Origin: Mangrovimonas sp. TPBH4
Lineage (GTDB): Bacteria; Bacteroidota; Bacteroidia; Flavobacteriales; Flavobacteriaceae
DNA length: 64,000 nucleotides
Direction: 5' to 3'
Assembly: GCF_001280505.1 (NCBI RefSeq)
Contig: NZ_LBIO01000028.1
Span: forward strand, 39,826-103,825
Shown: piece by piece, positions 44,690 to 53,232 of the stretch
Layout of the letters: every line of letters begins with the position of its first letter
Numbering within the stretch: the first letter of the stretch is position 1
The notes under the pieces: generated by a model
The model's database searches: none
The model's input: only the letters and a program-made list of their open reading frames with translations
What the model was told of the DNA's origin: nothing
Position numbers and translations under genes: made by a program

Positions 44690-46810
44690 ATGGAAAACTA
44701 TATGAATAACATAGAATTAATCGACCAATATGTAAACGGATTGTTGTCTAGTGAAGCGTTGGCTAGCTTTGAAGAGCGATTGCAATACGATGGAGATTTT
44801 CATAGTTTGTACCAAGAGCATTTGGTGATGCTGGGTGGCATGGATCGTGTGGCTTTAAAGGCCGAAATGGCTAAGGGGTACCAAGCCTATAAGCTGGGTA
44901 AATGGTTTAAGGTTGTTACGGTTTCGGTATTTGTAGCAATTGTTTCTGCAGTCTTGTTTTTAGTATTATCAAAGTCTTGTGAGGGAGAAGAAACTCCCAA
45001 GTCTGATACAACAAAGTCTATCATTGATCCAATTACTGAGGAAGAATATCCTAAAGAGAAAGTTGTAATTGCTTTGGATTCCATACAAGTGGAAAAAGCT
45101 TCCAATGTAGGTTTGGTGAAAGATTCTGTGCATGTTCAGACAGTCACTAAAACTTCAAAGCAGACGTATAAGCCAATTTTGAAAGAGGCCCAAACCATAG
45201 TCGTCAATACGGCTAAGGATACCCTAATAGTTTGCAGGGAAGGCACAAGGTTGCGGATCAAAGCCAATTCATTTGTTTATAAAAATTCAGGACGTAAAGT
45301 CAGTGGAAATGTCAATTTAAAAGTATCTGAATATTATGAGCTTGCAGATATGTTGTTGGCAAATTTAACCACTCGAAGTCATGATGAGCAGTTGGAAACA
45401 GGAGGCATGTTACATCTGGAAGCTTTTCAAAATGGGGAAGCTTTAGAGTTGAAAAATGGAGTTGCCATTGAAATAGGGTTTCCTAAAAAGGGTCAAAAGG
45501 ATGGTATGCAATTGTTTGCTGGGGAAGTGCAAGATGATCATATCAATTGGGTTCAGCCTGTATTAGAAGAAATAATGCCATTTGAAGAGCTTGAGGAAGA
45601 TATTGAAGTGCCATTTGCGGTAATAGAACAGGCACCCATATTTCCTGGTTGTGAAACTAAGGGTGATGAGCAATTGCGTCGGGAATGTTTTCATACGGCA
45701 ATAAAGAAACATGTTCAAAGGTATTTTAACGCTGATATTGTTGCTGGTCTTGGTATTACTGGGAGACAACGAATCATGAGCATATTTAAAATTAGCAAGC
45801 ATGGGGAGGTGCAGTTTGTTCAATCTAGGGCATCCCATCCGGTATTGGAGGAAGAAGCCAATAGGGTAATTGGGCTTTTGCCCAAAATGATCCCGGGCAA
45901 GCAAAGAGGAAGAGCGGTTGCAGTACCCTATTCGTTTCCAATATTATTTAGTGTGGATAATGAAAAGGTTGAAGGATTTGGGGTTAGGGACACAGCATTG
46001 GTGACTACCGAGATGTTACGCAGAGGTTTGTTTCCTGCGGATACCATTTATACGCAAGTAAGAGGGGTTACCGAGAAGATTAGGGAGATAATGAAGGACA
46101 AGGATTTTGTAGTGGATTCTGCTTTTATAAAAGAATGGCGACGATATGAAGAGGAGAAATTGATTCGTGAGTTTGGTTGGGCAAGTACCAGAAAGGTTAT
46201 GTTGAGAAAGCCATTGTTTGAAATGCAGGGAAGCCGATTTAAGATTCTTGAGAATGATTCCATTACGCGTGGAGGGCATGTTATTAGGATTCCTTTGGAT
46301 AGTTCGGAGGTGCCATCACAAACTGTAGAAATGGAATTAGTGCCTAAAGCTATTGGTTATATTGGCGGGGATAAGGTAAGTGCCGAAGCGTTTGAAAAGA
46401 GAGTGGAGGATAGTACAGATGATAAAGTGACTTCAAAAGATGTGAGTTATTATGTGTTGACGACTGCTAATTTGGGTTGGATCAATTGCGATAGATTTGT
46501 AAAGAATCGTGGAGCAAAAGTCAAATTTAAACTTAAGATCAAAAATTCTGAAGGCGCCAATGTCAATATGGTTTTTAAGGATTATAATTCGGTGTTGCCA
46601 GGTTGGAAAGCTAATGATGAAATTGACTTTGGTACCGTGTCCAAAAACGAGGATATTACTATTGTGGCGATTAAACGAGACGGAGGGAAACTCTATTTTG
46701 ATGCGATAGAAACCAATACCTCTGAAATGAAGAACATTATATTGGACTTTAAAGAGGTGAGTATTGCAGAACTTAAAGCCTATTTTGAGGATATTTCTAT
46801 GCCATTTTAA
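44690..46810 (+). CDS. Anti-sigma-like membrane protein carrying a TonB C-terminal domain
   Basis: A 706-residue multidomain protein. Residues 1-75 look like an anti-sigma head (IDQYVNGLLSSEALASFEERL). One helix at about 78-100 crosses the inner membrane. Residues 140-290 are beta-rich. Residues 305-425 match the TonB C-terminal domain of Bacteroidota: IEQAPIFPGCE, ITGRQRIMSIFKISKHGEV, LEEEANRVIGLLPKMIPG. The remaining 280 residues have no recognised fold. It follows a sigma factor gene by 11 bases. It may sense the state of a TonB-dependent receptor and release the sigma factor; this is inference. Confidence 0.7.
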   Translation: MENYMNNIELIDQYVNGLLSSEALASFEERLQYDGDFHSLYQEHLVMLGGMDRVALKAEMAKGYQAYKLGKWFKVVTVSVFVAIVSAVLFLVLSKSCEGEETPKSDTTKSIIDPITEEEYPKEKVVIALDSIQVEKASNVGLVKDSVHVQTVTKTSKQTYKPILKEAQTIVVNTAKDTLIVCREGTRLRIKANSFVYKNSGRKVSGNVNLKVSEYYELADMLLANLTTRSHDEQLETGGMLHLEAFQNGEALELKNGVAIEIGFPKKGQKDGMQLFAGEVQDDHINWVQPVLEEIMPFEELEEDIEVPFAVIEQAPIFPGCETKGDEQLRRECFHTAIKKHVQRYFNADIVAGLGITGRQRIMSIFKISKHGEVQFVQSRASHPVLEEEANRVIGLLPKMIPGKQRGRAVAVPYSFPILFSVDNEKVEGFGVRDTALVTTEMLRRGLFPADTIYTQVRGVTEKIREIMKDKDFVVDSAFIKEWRRYEEEKLIREFGWASTRKVMLRKPLFEMQGSRFKILENDSITRGGHVIRIPLDSSEVPSQTVEMELVPKAIGYIGGDKVSAEAFEKRVEDSTDDKVTSKDVSYYVLTTANLGWINCDRFVKNRGAKVKFKLKIKNSEGANVNMVFKDYNSVLPGWKANDEIDFGTVSKNEDITIVAIKRDGGKLYFDAIETNTSEMKNIILDFKEVSIAELKAYFEDISMPF

Positions 46811-46821
46811 TCGTATTGCTT

Positions 46822-49074
46822 TTATTTCATATGAAACCTAACACCAAAAAACAGGCGTCTTCCTTGGTTGGGTGCATATACGTATGCTGGGTCAAAGGTT
46901 AGGGCGTATGGGTTGTCCGGTGTTGGAATCACGTCGCCATTGGTGTCAAATTCAACATTTTCGTCAAATGGGTCTTCTGCTCTGGCTATCAAAAATGGTT
47001 CGTTTTTGCCAGGGGTCCAATTGAGAATATTTTTAATGCCTCCGTAGAGTTCCAGGTTTTGGATGCCATCATAGGTAATCTGTATGTTTTGAATGCTCCA
47101 AATAGGCGATGTATCACTTCTAGGATCTAATTCGCCCAGAGTAGGTAACAACATGGGGCCATAAATACTTCCCGTATAATCTAGTGTGAGATGTGTTGGG
47201 AAATGTTTGTAAGAAGCACCCCAATTACCAGAAAATCGTTCGGTGAGCATTTGCCTGTTTTTCTCTCCGTTTTCATATTGACTCACATCTTGAAGGGTGG
47301 CTCCTATGTTGGCCTTAATGCTGTTTGCGAAAACGGCATCAAAATTTAAGCTAAAGCCTTGTGAAATGGCATGTCCATCTAAATTGTCATAGATAATATG
47401 ATTGGGGTTGGTATCGTAATCCGGTACAATTTGGTTGGTAAAATAGGTGTACCATGCGGAGGCATCCAATGTGAACATCATGCCGTTTTTGGTGTATATT
47501 TTTTTAAGGTAGTTGATATTGATGTTATACGATTCTTCTGGGTTTAGTGTTTCTTCAATGATGACGTCCCTAGATCCAGTCAAGGCGGCATGTTCCTCTG
47601 TGAATAAATTTACCACTCTAAATCCTGTTCCGGCATTCAGTCGGATAATATCGTCTTCGGTGGGTTTAAATCTGTAGGCGATTCTTGGAGTGAAAATGCT
47701 ACCGTGACGCTCATCGTAGTCGTAACGTGCTCCCAGCAACACGTGGTGTTTTTTGTTAATGCTTATTTCATCTTGAACAAAAAGCGATGGAATCACAACT
47801 TCGTCTGCAGTTGCAGTGGCGGTGGTATTGTCGTTGTAGTAGTTATAACGCCCTGCGGCTCCAAATAGTAGATCATGGTTATTAATGGATTTGTCCCAAA
47901 TAAATTGGCCGAAACCAATACGTTGTTTCGCCAAGTATGGCATGTCTCCATACACCGAATTCTGGTCGTGATCGGAATATGAAAACTGGAAGTTGACCTT
48001 TTCTTTTAGTGGCAATTGGTAGTTTCCTATAAACTCAAAACGCGCGGTGTAGATGCTCTCACCGTAAATCTCAGTGCCTCCGCGGTATTCTGGGGTCCAC
48101 TGCATTTCTCCACCCCAACGGTCTTCGTAAAAATAGCGTCCTGCAATGGAAAACTGTCGGTTTTCAGGGCGCTTAAAAGCCCATTTTTGGAAGATGGAAA
48201 TGCGATCCTGTAGGGTAACATCGGTAAAATTATCGTTGTTATTATCTATGGGATTACTGTAATTGTAGTAGTTAACTCCAGTTAATACATGGGTTTTCTT
48301 TCCTAAAGTGGCACTGTAGCCTAAATCTAAATTGGCTTCTTGCCAGCTGGTCATAAAACCATCAGCCGTGAATTTTGAACTGTTTTCAGGGAGTTTTGTA
48401 ATGATATTGATCAAGCCTCCAACAGCTTCGCTACCGTACAAGGATGAGGCGGGGCCTTTTACGATTTCAATCTGTTCTATTAGGGAATTAGGGATGCCCG
48501 AGAGACCATAAACAGTCGATAATCCACTTACTATGGGCATGCCGTCAATAAGCACTAGGGTGTATGGGCCTTCCAGTCCGTTGATATGGATATCGCCTGT
48601 GTTGCACACACTGCAATTTATTTGGGGCCTTATGCCATTCACATTTTGTAGGGCTTCAAACACATTGGGTGTGGGGTTTTGTTTTAAGAAAGTGCTCGAA
48701 TAAATTTCCACAGGGACCGGGCTTTCCAAACGGCTCACAGGCTTGAGGGTACCAGTAATGACAATTTCGTCAAGTGATTCAGATTCTTGGAGGTCGAACG
48801 AGAGATGAAGGTTGTCATCTTTTAACTGAATGGTTTTTTGTTGGGATTTATATCCGGTGAAAGAAACAATTACGGTGTAGGTTCCCGAAGGGATATTATT
48901 TAATTGGTAAACCCCATTGGCATCACTTGTAGTCCCTTTTGAAGTGTTTTTTAAATAGATGCTGGCAAAAGGTAAGGCCTCTCCGTTACTGGAAATATTT
49001 CCTGTAATATGAAAGGTCTGTTGGGCAATTATGGTGTTGAAACATAATATGAAAGCAGATACAAGTAGCTTCAT
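46822..49074 (-). CDS. TonB-dependent outer-membrane receptor
   Basis: A 750-residue receptor. A signal peptide (MKLLVSAFILCFNTIIAQQ) is followed by a carboxypeptidase-regulatory-like domain (about 22-105), a TonB plug (about 115-230, LVLIDGMPIV and EIVKGPASSLYGSEAVGGLIN) and a barrel ending in RRLFFGVRFHMK. The plug carries CSVCNTGDIHINGLEG. The barrel start matches FepA/CirA-type receptors for iron complexes. It is divergent from a DtxR regulator and feo genes, so a metal complex is the likely cargo. The ATG at 49074 gives the signal peptide; the earlier frame start does not. Confidence 0.93.
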   Translation of the reverse strand: MKLLVSAFILCFNTIIAQQTFHITGNISSNGEALPFASIYLKNTSKGTTSDANGVYQLNNIPSGTYTVIVSFTGYKSQQKTIQLKDDNLHLSFDLQESESLDEIVITGTLKPVSRLESPVPVEIYSSTFLKQNPTPNVFEALQNVNGIRPQINCSVCNTGDIHINGLEGPYTLVLIDGMPIVSGLSTVYGLSGIPNSLIEQIEIVKGPASSLYGSEAVGGLINIITKLPENSSKFTADGFMTSWQEANLDLGYSATLGKKTHVLTGVNYYNYSNPIDNNNDNFTDVTLQDRISIFQKWAFKRPENRQFSIAGRYFYEDRWGGEMQWTPEYRGGTEIYGESIYTARFEFIGNYQLPLKEKVNFQFSYSDHDQNSVYGDMPYLAKQRIGFGQFIWDKSINNHDLLFGAAGRYNYYNDNTTATATADEVVIPSLFVQDEISINKKHHVLLGARYDYDERHGSIFTPRIAYRFKPTEDDIIRLNAGTGFRVVNLFTEEHAALTGSRDVIIEETLNPEESYNININYLKKIYTKNGMMFTLDASAWYTYFTNQIVPDYDTNPNHIIYDNLDGHAISQGFSLNFDAVFANSIKANIGATLQDVSQYENGEKNRQMLTERFSGNWGASYKHFPTHLTLDYTGSIYGPMLLPTLGELDPRSDTSPIWSIQNIQITYDGIQNLELYGGIKNILNWTPGKNEPFLIARAEDPFDENVEFDTNGDVIPTPDNPYALTFDPAYVYAPNQGRRLFFGVRFHMK

Positions 49075-49091
49075 GTAAATAATATTTTGCG

Positions 49092-49099
49092 CAAAGGTA
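49092..49099 (-). promoter_or_regulatory. -7 promoter element of the TonB-dependent receptor
   Basis: Reverse-strand TACCTTTG fits TAnnTTTG, 18 bases before the receptor's ATG. It overlaps a 10-base palindrome TTTGCGCAAA at 49086-49095. TTTAG, 19 bases further upstream, is a weak -33 element. Confidence 0.5.
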
Positions 49100-49104
49100 A
49101 ATAA

Positions 49105-49125
49105 AAATTTAGGCAAGACTAAAAA
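49105..49125. promoter_or_regulatory. Candidate DtxR-family operator
   Basis: TTTAG-GCAAGA-CTAAA (49108-49123) is a two-fold symmetric site within AT-rich flanks. It covers the -33 region of the receptor promoter and lies 35 bases from the -7 element of the regulator gene. Size and symmetry suit a DtxR-type dimer, but the match to a known box is only loose. Confidence 0.35.
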
Positions 49126-49150
49126 TTAATTTCAGTTCCTGTAAAGTTTG

Positions 49151-49158
49151 TATATTTG
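49151..49158 (+). promoter_or_regulatory. -7 promoter element of the DtxR-feo operon
   Basis: TATATTTG matches TAnnTTTG and lies 16 bases before the regulator's ATG. Confidence 0.5.
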
Positions 49159-49173
49159 CATAAAACCTAATTC

Positions 49174-49833
49174 ATGTTATCTCTTTCAGAAGAAAACTAC
49201 TTAAAGGCGATTTACCATTTGGGAAAGTTTGGGGCTGTTTCGGTGAGTACAAGTGCCGTGGCTCAGCAAATGGACACCAAGGCTTCGTCGGTCACCGATA
49301 TGATTAAAAAACTCTCGGAGAAAGATTTGGTGAGTTATCGAAAGTACCAAGGTGCCAAATTGACTAATGAGGGCCGTAAGATTGCTGCTTCGGTGGTAAG
49401 AAAGCATAGGCTGTGGGAGGTGTTTTTGGTAGAGCATTTAAATTTCTCTTGGGATGAAGTGCATGATGTAGCGGAGCAGTTGGAACACATCAAATCCGAA
49501 AAACTGATCAATCAATTGGATGCATTTTTGGAATTTCCAACGCATGATCCACATGGCGATCCTATTCCAGATAAAGACGGACAGATTAAAAAAACCGAAA
49601 AAGTGTTGCTCTCCCAAATACAGGAATCCGAAACTTGTATGTGTATTGGCGTGAAGGATACTTCCAAAGATTTTTTGAAGTATCTGGATAAGCATCGTAT
49701 TGCATTGGGAACCTCATTTAAAGTGTTGTCAAAGGAGTCTTTTGATGAATCCATGACTATCGAGGTGAATGCGGTGCCCTTGAGTATTTCAAAAGCGGTA
49801 TCTAATAATTTATATGTGAAACTTAGCGAATGA
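49174..49833 (+). CDS. DtxR/MntR-family metal-dependent regulator
   Basis: A 219-residue repressor. The winged helix covers about 1-65 (SVSTSAVAQQMDTKASSVTDMIKKL). The metal-binding and dimer domain follows with RKHRLWEVFLVEHL and [13 protein letters not shown], and the last 70 residues are an SH3/FeoA-like domain. With bound Fe or Mn it would repress uptake genes. It is divergent from a TonB receptor and overlaps by four bases (ATGA) a second DtxR-type gene. Whether it senses iron or manganese cannot be told. Confidence 0.93.
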   Translation: MLSLSEENYLKAIYHLGKFGAVSVSTSAVAQQMDTKASSVTDMIKKLSEKDLVSYRKYQGAKLTNEGRKIAASVVRKHRLWEVFLVEHLNFSWDEVHDVAEQLEHIKSEKLINQLDAFLEFPTHDPHGDPIPDKDGQIKKTEKVLLSQIQESETCMCIGVKDTSKDFLKYLDKHRIALGTSFKVLSKESFDESMTIEVNAVPLSISKAVSNNLYVKLSE

Positions 49834-50852
49834 ATATGAGCAATCCCGTAGTGAACCTTGTTGTATTTGTATTGCTGGTCGGCTTACTCTTCTTTTTGTT
49901 CAGGCCGGCGAAAGGTTGGTTTTGGATCATTAGAAACAGCGTTAAAACCAACCCGAAAATCATAACCGAAGACATTTTGAAGCAAATGTACACTTTGGAA
50001 AACATGGGGGAGTCCATCTTTACGGAGGAATTAAAGGAGGAGTTGGAGTATAACAATAGCACCTTGGATGAGGTTATGGAAACGATGGCGACTTCGGGAT
50101 TGATTGAGTTTGATGGAGGGGAGGTTTCCCTCTTGCCAATGGGGCGCGAATATGCCATTAAAATTGTGAGGGTGCACCGGCTTTGGGAAAAGTACCTTGC
50201 CGAAAAAACAGGGTTTGATAAAACCGAATGGCATCCTAGGGCAGAAAAGATGGAACACCAACTAAGCCATGAAGAGACCAATGTGCTAGCGACAAAATTG
50301 GGAAATCCTACCTACGATCCTCATGGGGATCCCATCCCATCGCATTTAGGTGAAATTACCAATATCAATGGGGAGCATTTGGTAGATCTTGAAGTGGATA
50401 CCGTTGGTAAAATAGTGCATATTGAGGATGAGCCAGCTGTGATTTATCGTCAAATTCTTGCCGAGAATATTCATATAGGTTCACATATTCGGGTGGTAGA
50501 AAACAATGAAAAGCGAGTTGTATTTTATTCCGAAGGTGAAGAGTTTATTCTGGCTCCAGAAGTTGCCAGGAATTTGACCATTGAAGTGTTCGCTGAAGAT
50601 GTGGACATTGAAGAAGATGCCGTTCGATTATCAGCTTTAAGAAGCGGGGAGTCTGCTGAAATTTTAGGAATTTCAAAAGAATGCAGAGGCGAAAGCCGAC
50701 GTCGTTTATTGGATTTGGGATTTGTGAAAGGGGCCTCCATTCATATAGGTTTGGTAAGTCCGTTGAGTAATCCTAAAGCTTATATTGTTAAAGGTTCGGC
50801 CATTGCATTGCGGGATGATCAAGCGGCCAAAGTGTTGATTAAAAAGAAATGA
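49830..50852 (+). CDS. Membrane-anchored DtxR-FeoA fusion protein
   Basis: A 340-residue fusion. One helix (about 7-26, [18 protein letters not shown]) anchors the N-terminus. A DtxR-like winged-helix and dimer region covers about 40-180, with [15 protein letters not shown] and [13 protein letters not shown] in common with the upstream regulator. A FeoA-type SH3 domain is at about 265-340 ([32 protein letters not shown]). It lies directly before the FeoB GTPase gene, so the FeoA part probably supports that transporter. Whether the DtxR part still binds DNA from the membrane is uncertain. The second ATG at 49836 is an alternative start. Confidence 0.85.
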   Translation: MNMSNPVVNLVVFVLLVGLLFFLFRPAKGWFWIIRNSVKTNPKIITEDILKQMYTLENMGESIFTEELKEELEYNNSTLDEVMETMATSGLIEFDGGEVSLLPMGREYAIKIVRVHRLWEKYLAEKTGFDKTEWHPRAEKMEHQLSHEETNVLATKLGNPTYDPHGDPIPSHLGEITNINGEHLVDLEVDTVGKIVHIEDEPAVIYRQILAENIHIGSHIRVVENNEKRVVFYSEGEEFILAPEVARNLTIEVFAEDVDIEEDAVRLSALRSGESAEILGISKECRGESRRRLLDLGFVKGASIHIGLVSPLSNPKAYIVKGSAIALRDDQAAKVLIKKK

Positions 50853-50853
50853 G

Positions 50854-51633
50854 ATGGAGGAAAAGAAACCCATAGTGAGTAGTGCTTGTGAAGTGTGCCC
50901 TCAGTATAATCCAAAAGGGCTTAAAAAGTTGGGTGTTAATGCTGAGAACACTGACTTTGTGGTGGCTCTGGCCGGAAATCCAAATACAGGAAAGAGTACC
51001 GTTTTTAATGCTTTAACGGGCTTGCGACAACATACGGGGAATTGGCCGGGAAAAACAGTAACTAGGGCAGAAGGCGGATATCAGTACAATGATAAAAAAT
51101 ACAAACTGGTGGATTTGCCGGGGACCTATTCTTTGTTGTCAACCTCAGAAGATGAGGAAGTGGCAAGGAACTTTATTCTATTTGGTAAGCCCGATGTTAC
51201 CGTTATTGTGGTGGATGCAGGTCGGTTGGAGCGCAATTTGAATTTGGTAATTCAAATTTTGGAAATTACAGGTAAGGCCGTATTGTGTTTAAACCTTATG
51301 GACGAGGCTAAAAGGAATCATGTGGAAGTCAATACCCGTGCCTTGGCCAAACGTTTGGGGATACCTGTTGTGCCAACAAGTGCGCGTTTTAATGAGGGTA
51401 TTCCGGAGCTTATTGATGTCATCAGTCAAGTCGCCACTGGGCAAGTGGAATGCCGTCCGCACCGTATCAAAAATGTTCCAAAAAAGATTGAGGAAGCCGT
51501 TAAAAAATTGAGTCTTGAACTTGAAAAACAATTTCCGTCGCTGCCAAATAGTCGTTGGATTGCCTTTCGATTGTTGGAAGGTGATGAGCGAGTTATTGAA
51601 GCCTTAAGGGAACGGGAATTTGAATTAGAATGA
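50854..51633 (+). CDS. FeoB GTPase domain protein (split FeoB, N-terminal part)
   Basis: A 259-residue G protein. A Cys-containing head ([14 protein letters not shown]) precedes G1 GNPNTGKST near residue 43, the switch region, G3 VDLPGTYSL near 84 and G4 NLMDE. This matches the cytosolic domain of FeoB including the helical GDI-like segment, but the protein stops where the membrane part would begin. The membrane part is a separate gene five bases further on, in another frame. The stop is natural and the next gene has its own start, so this is a split and not a frameshift error as far as can be seen. Confidence 0.88.
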   Translation: MEEKKPIVSSACEVCPQYNPKGLKKLGVNAENTDFVVALAGNPNTGKSTVFNALTGLRQHTGNWPGKTVTRAEGGYQYNDKKYKLVDLPGTYSLLSTSEDEEVARNFILFGKPDVTVIVVDAGRLERNLNLVIQILEITGKAVLCLNLMDEAKRNHVEVNTRALAKRLGIPVVPTSARFNEGIPELIDVISQVATGQVECRPHRIKNVPKKIEEAVKKLSLELEKQFPSLPNSRWIAFRLLEGDERVIEALREREFELE

Positions 51634-51637
51634 ATTT

Positions 51638-53056
51638 ATGAGTAATAATTCTGTTGAAAATATAATAGAGCTGTCCAATGACCTACGATGGAAATTGGGT
51701 GGGGATTTTCACGATCATATCACGGAAAGTATCTATGCGGATGCTGCAGAAATTGTCAATGACACTGTGAGCAGTACCGATAAAAAGGGCGGTCATCCCT
51801 TGGATGTGAAAATCGATCAAATTGTAACCAGCAAAAGATGGGGGTTTCCTATCATGTTTTTTATTTTGGCAGTGGTCCTTTGGCTGACTATTGTGGGAGC
51901 TAATTATCCTTCTGCAATGTTGGCGGAATTGCTACTGGAAACCATTCATCCGGCCTTGAAAAGCGGTGCCGAAAGCTTGCATTTTCCGTGGTGGTTGAGT
52001 GGGTTTTTAATCGATGGAGTGTATTTGGCCTTGGCTTGGGTAATTGCCGTAATGCTGCCTCCAATGGCTATTTTCTTTCCGCTGTTTACCCTTTTGGAAG
52101 ATTTTGGGTATTTGCCAAGGGTGGCTTTCAATTTGGATTATCTGTTTAAAAAATCGGGAGCGCATGGCAAGCAGGCCTTAACCATGAGTATGGGCTTTGG
52201 CTGTAATGCCGCAGGCGTTGTGGCTACCAGGATTATCGATAGTCCTAGGGAGCGATTAATTGCCATTCTTACCAATAACTTCTCCTTATGTAATGGAAGG
52301 TGGCCTACGCAGATTTTAATTGCGACCATTTTTGTTGGTGCTGTAGTTCCAAAGTCACTGTCTGGATTTGCATCGGTTGCTACGGTAATTGGGGTGGCTA
52401 TTTTAGGTATGGTCTTCATGTTTTTAAGCTCTTGGATGCTGTCCAAAACAGTATTGAAGGGGCAGGTATCCACTTTTAATTTGGAATTGCCGCCTTATAG
52501 GCCTCCCAGGTTCTGGAAGACAATTTATACCTCTTTAATAGACCGAACTTTGATTGTGTTATGGCGTGCTATAGTATTCGCAGCCCCTGCAGGAGCGGTC
52601 ATTTGGTTGATTTCAAATATTGATATTGGTGACCATAGTATTGCATATTGGATGATTGATTCCTTGGATGGCTTTGGTTGGCTATTGGGTTTAAATGGTG
52701 TGATTTTGGTTGCTTATATCGTTGCAATACCAGCCAATGAAATCGTGATCCCCACTATTTTAATGTTAACAGTATTGGTAACGGGCCTTGCGGCCGGTGA
52801 AGGTGCAGGGGTCATGTTTGAATTGGATTCTGCTAATGCTACTGGGGATATATTAAAGGCAGGCGGTTGGACCTTGTTGACAGCTATTAATTTAATGTTG
52901 TTCAGTTTGCTGCATAACCCTTGTAGTACGACCATCTATACCATTTACAAGGAAACCAATAGTGTAAAATGGACAGCAGTAGCCACCTTGATGCCTTTAG
53001 TTATGGGCTTTGTAGTGACTTTTTTGGTGGCGCAGATTTGGAGGGTATTTGTGTGA
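51638..53056 (+). CDS. FeoB membrane (Gate) domain protein (split FeoB, C-terminal part)
   Basis: A 472-residue permease with about eight to ten helices. A 60-residue cytoplasmic head ([18 protein letters not shown]) and a helix at about 72-92 precede the two Gate/nucleoside-recognition halves. The metal-path motifs are [14 protein letters not shown] near 185 and [19 protein letters not shown] near 425, the counterparts of the GxxCxxPA and PCxxT motifs of FeoB. Together with the GTPase before it, it would import ferrous iron. It converges with a second feo operon. Confidence 0.88.
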   Translation: MSNNSVENIIELSNDLRWKLGGDFHDHITESIYADAAEIVNDTVSSTDKKGGHPLDVKIDQIVTSKRWGFPIMFFILAVVLWLTIVGANYPSAMLAELLLETIHPALKSGAESLHFPWWLSGFLIDGVYLALAWVIAVMLPPMAIFFPLFTLLEDFGYLPRVAFNLDYLFKKSGAHGKQALTMSMGFGCNAAGVVATRIIDSPRERLIAILTNNFSLCNGRWPTQILIATIFVGAVVPKSLSGFASVATVIGVAILGMVFMFLSSWMLSKTVLKGQVSTFNLELPPYRPPRFWKTIYTSLIDRTLIVLWRAIVFAAPAGAVIWLISNIDIGDHSIAYWMIDSLDGFGWLLGLNGVILVAYIVAIPANEIVIPTILMLTVLVTGLAAGEGAGVMFELDSANATGDILKAGGWTLLTAINLMLFSLLHNPCSTTIYTIYKETNSVKWTAVATLMPLVMGFVVTFLVAQIWRVFV

Positions 53057-53067
53057 AGGAGTTGGTT

Positions 53068-53202
53068 TTAATGACACCCACAATCATCATTTCCACAACT
53101 TTTAGTAGGGGCCTTTTTGGTCCAAAGGAATTTTTTGACCAAGAAAGCAACCGCTAAAACCAAAGCGGTTATTACTAATATGTTTTGAATGATGGTGTTC
53201 AT
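53068..53202 (-). CDS. FeoB-associated Cys-rich membrane protein
   Basis: A 44-residue protein read from ATG 53202. One membrane helix (about residues 5-22, IQNILVITALVLAVAFLV) is followed by basic residues (KKFLWTKK) and a Cys-rich tail KSCGNDDCGCH. This is the pattern of the small FeoB-associated Cys-rich proteins that follow feoB in many bacteria. It starts 30 bases after the feoB stop, so it is the third gene of the feoA-feoB operon. It is too short for normal gene finders. Confidence 0.85.
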   Translation of the reverse strand: MNTIIQNILVITALVLAVAFLVKKFLWTKKAPTKSCGNDDCGCH

Positions 53203-53232
53203 ACGTTTTTAGTCTTTCTTTTTGTGGTTCCC

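Noticed and set aside
50854..53056. A frameshifted feoB pseudogene
   Set aside because: Both parts are full-length domains, the second has its own ATG and a specific N-terminal head, and motifs on both sides are intact. A split gene explains this better than decay, although an error cannot be fully excluded from one sequence.
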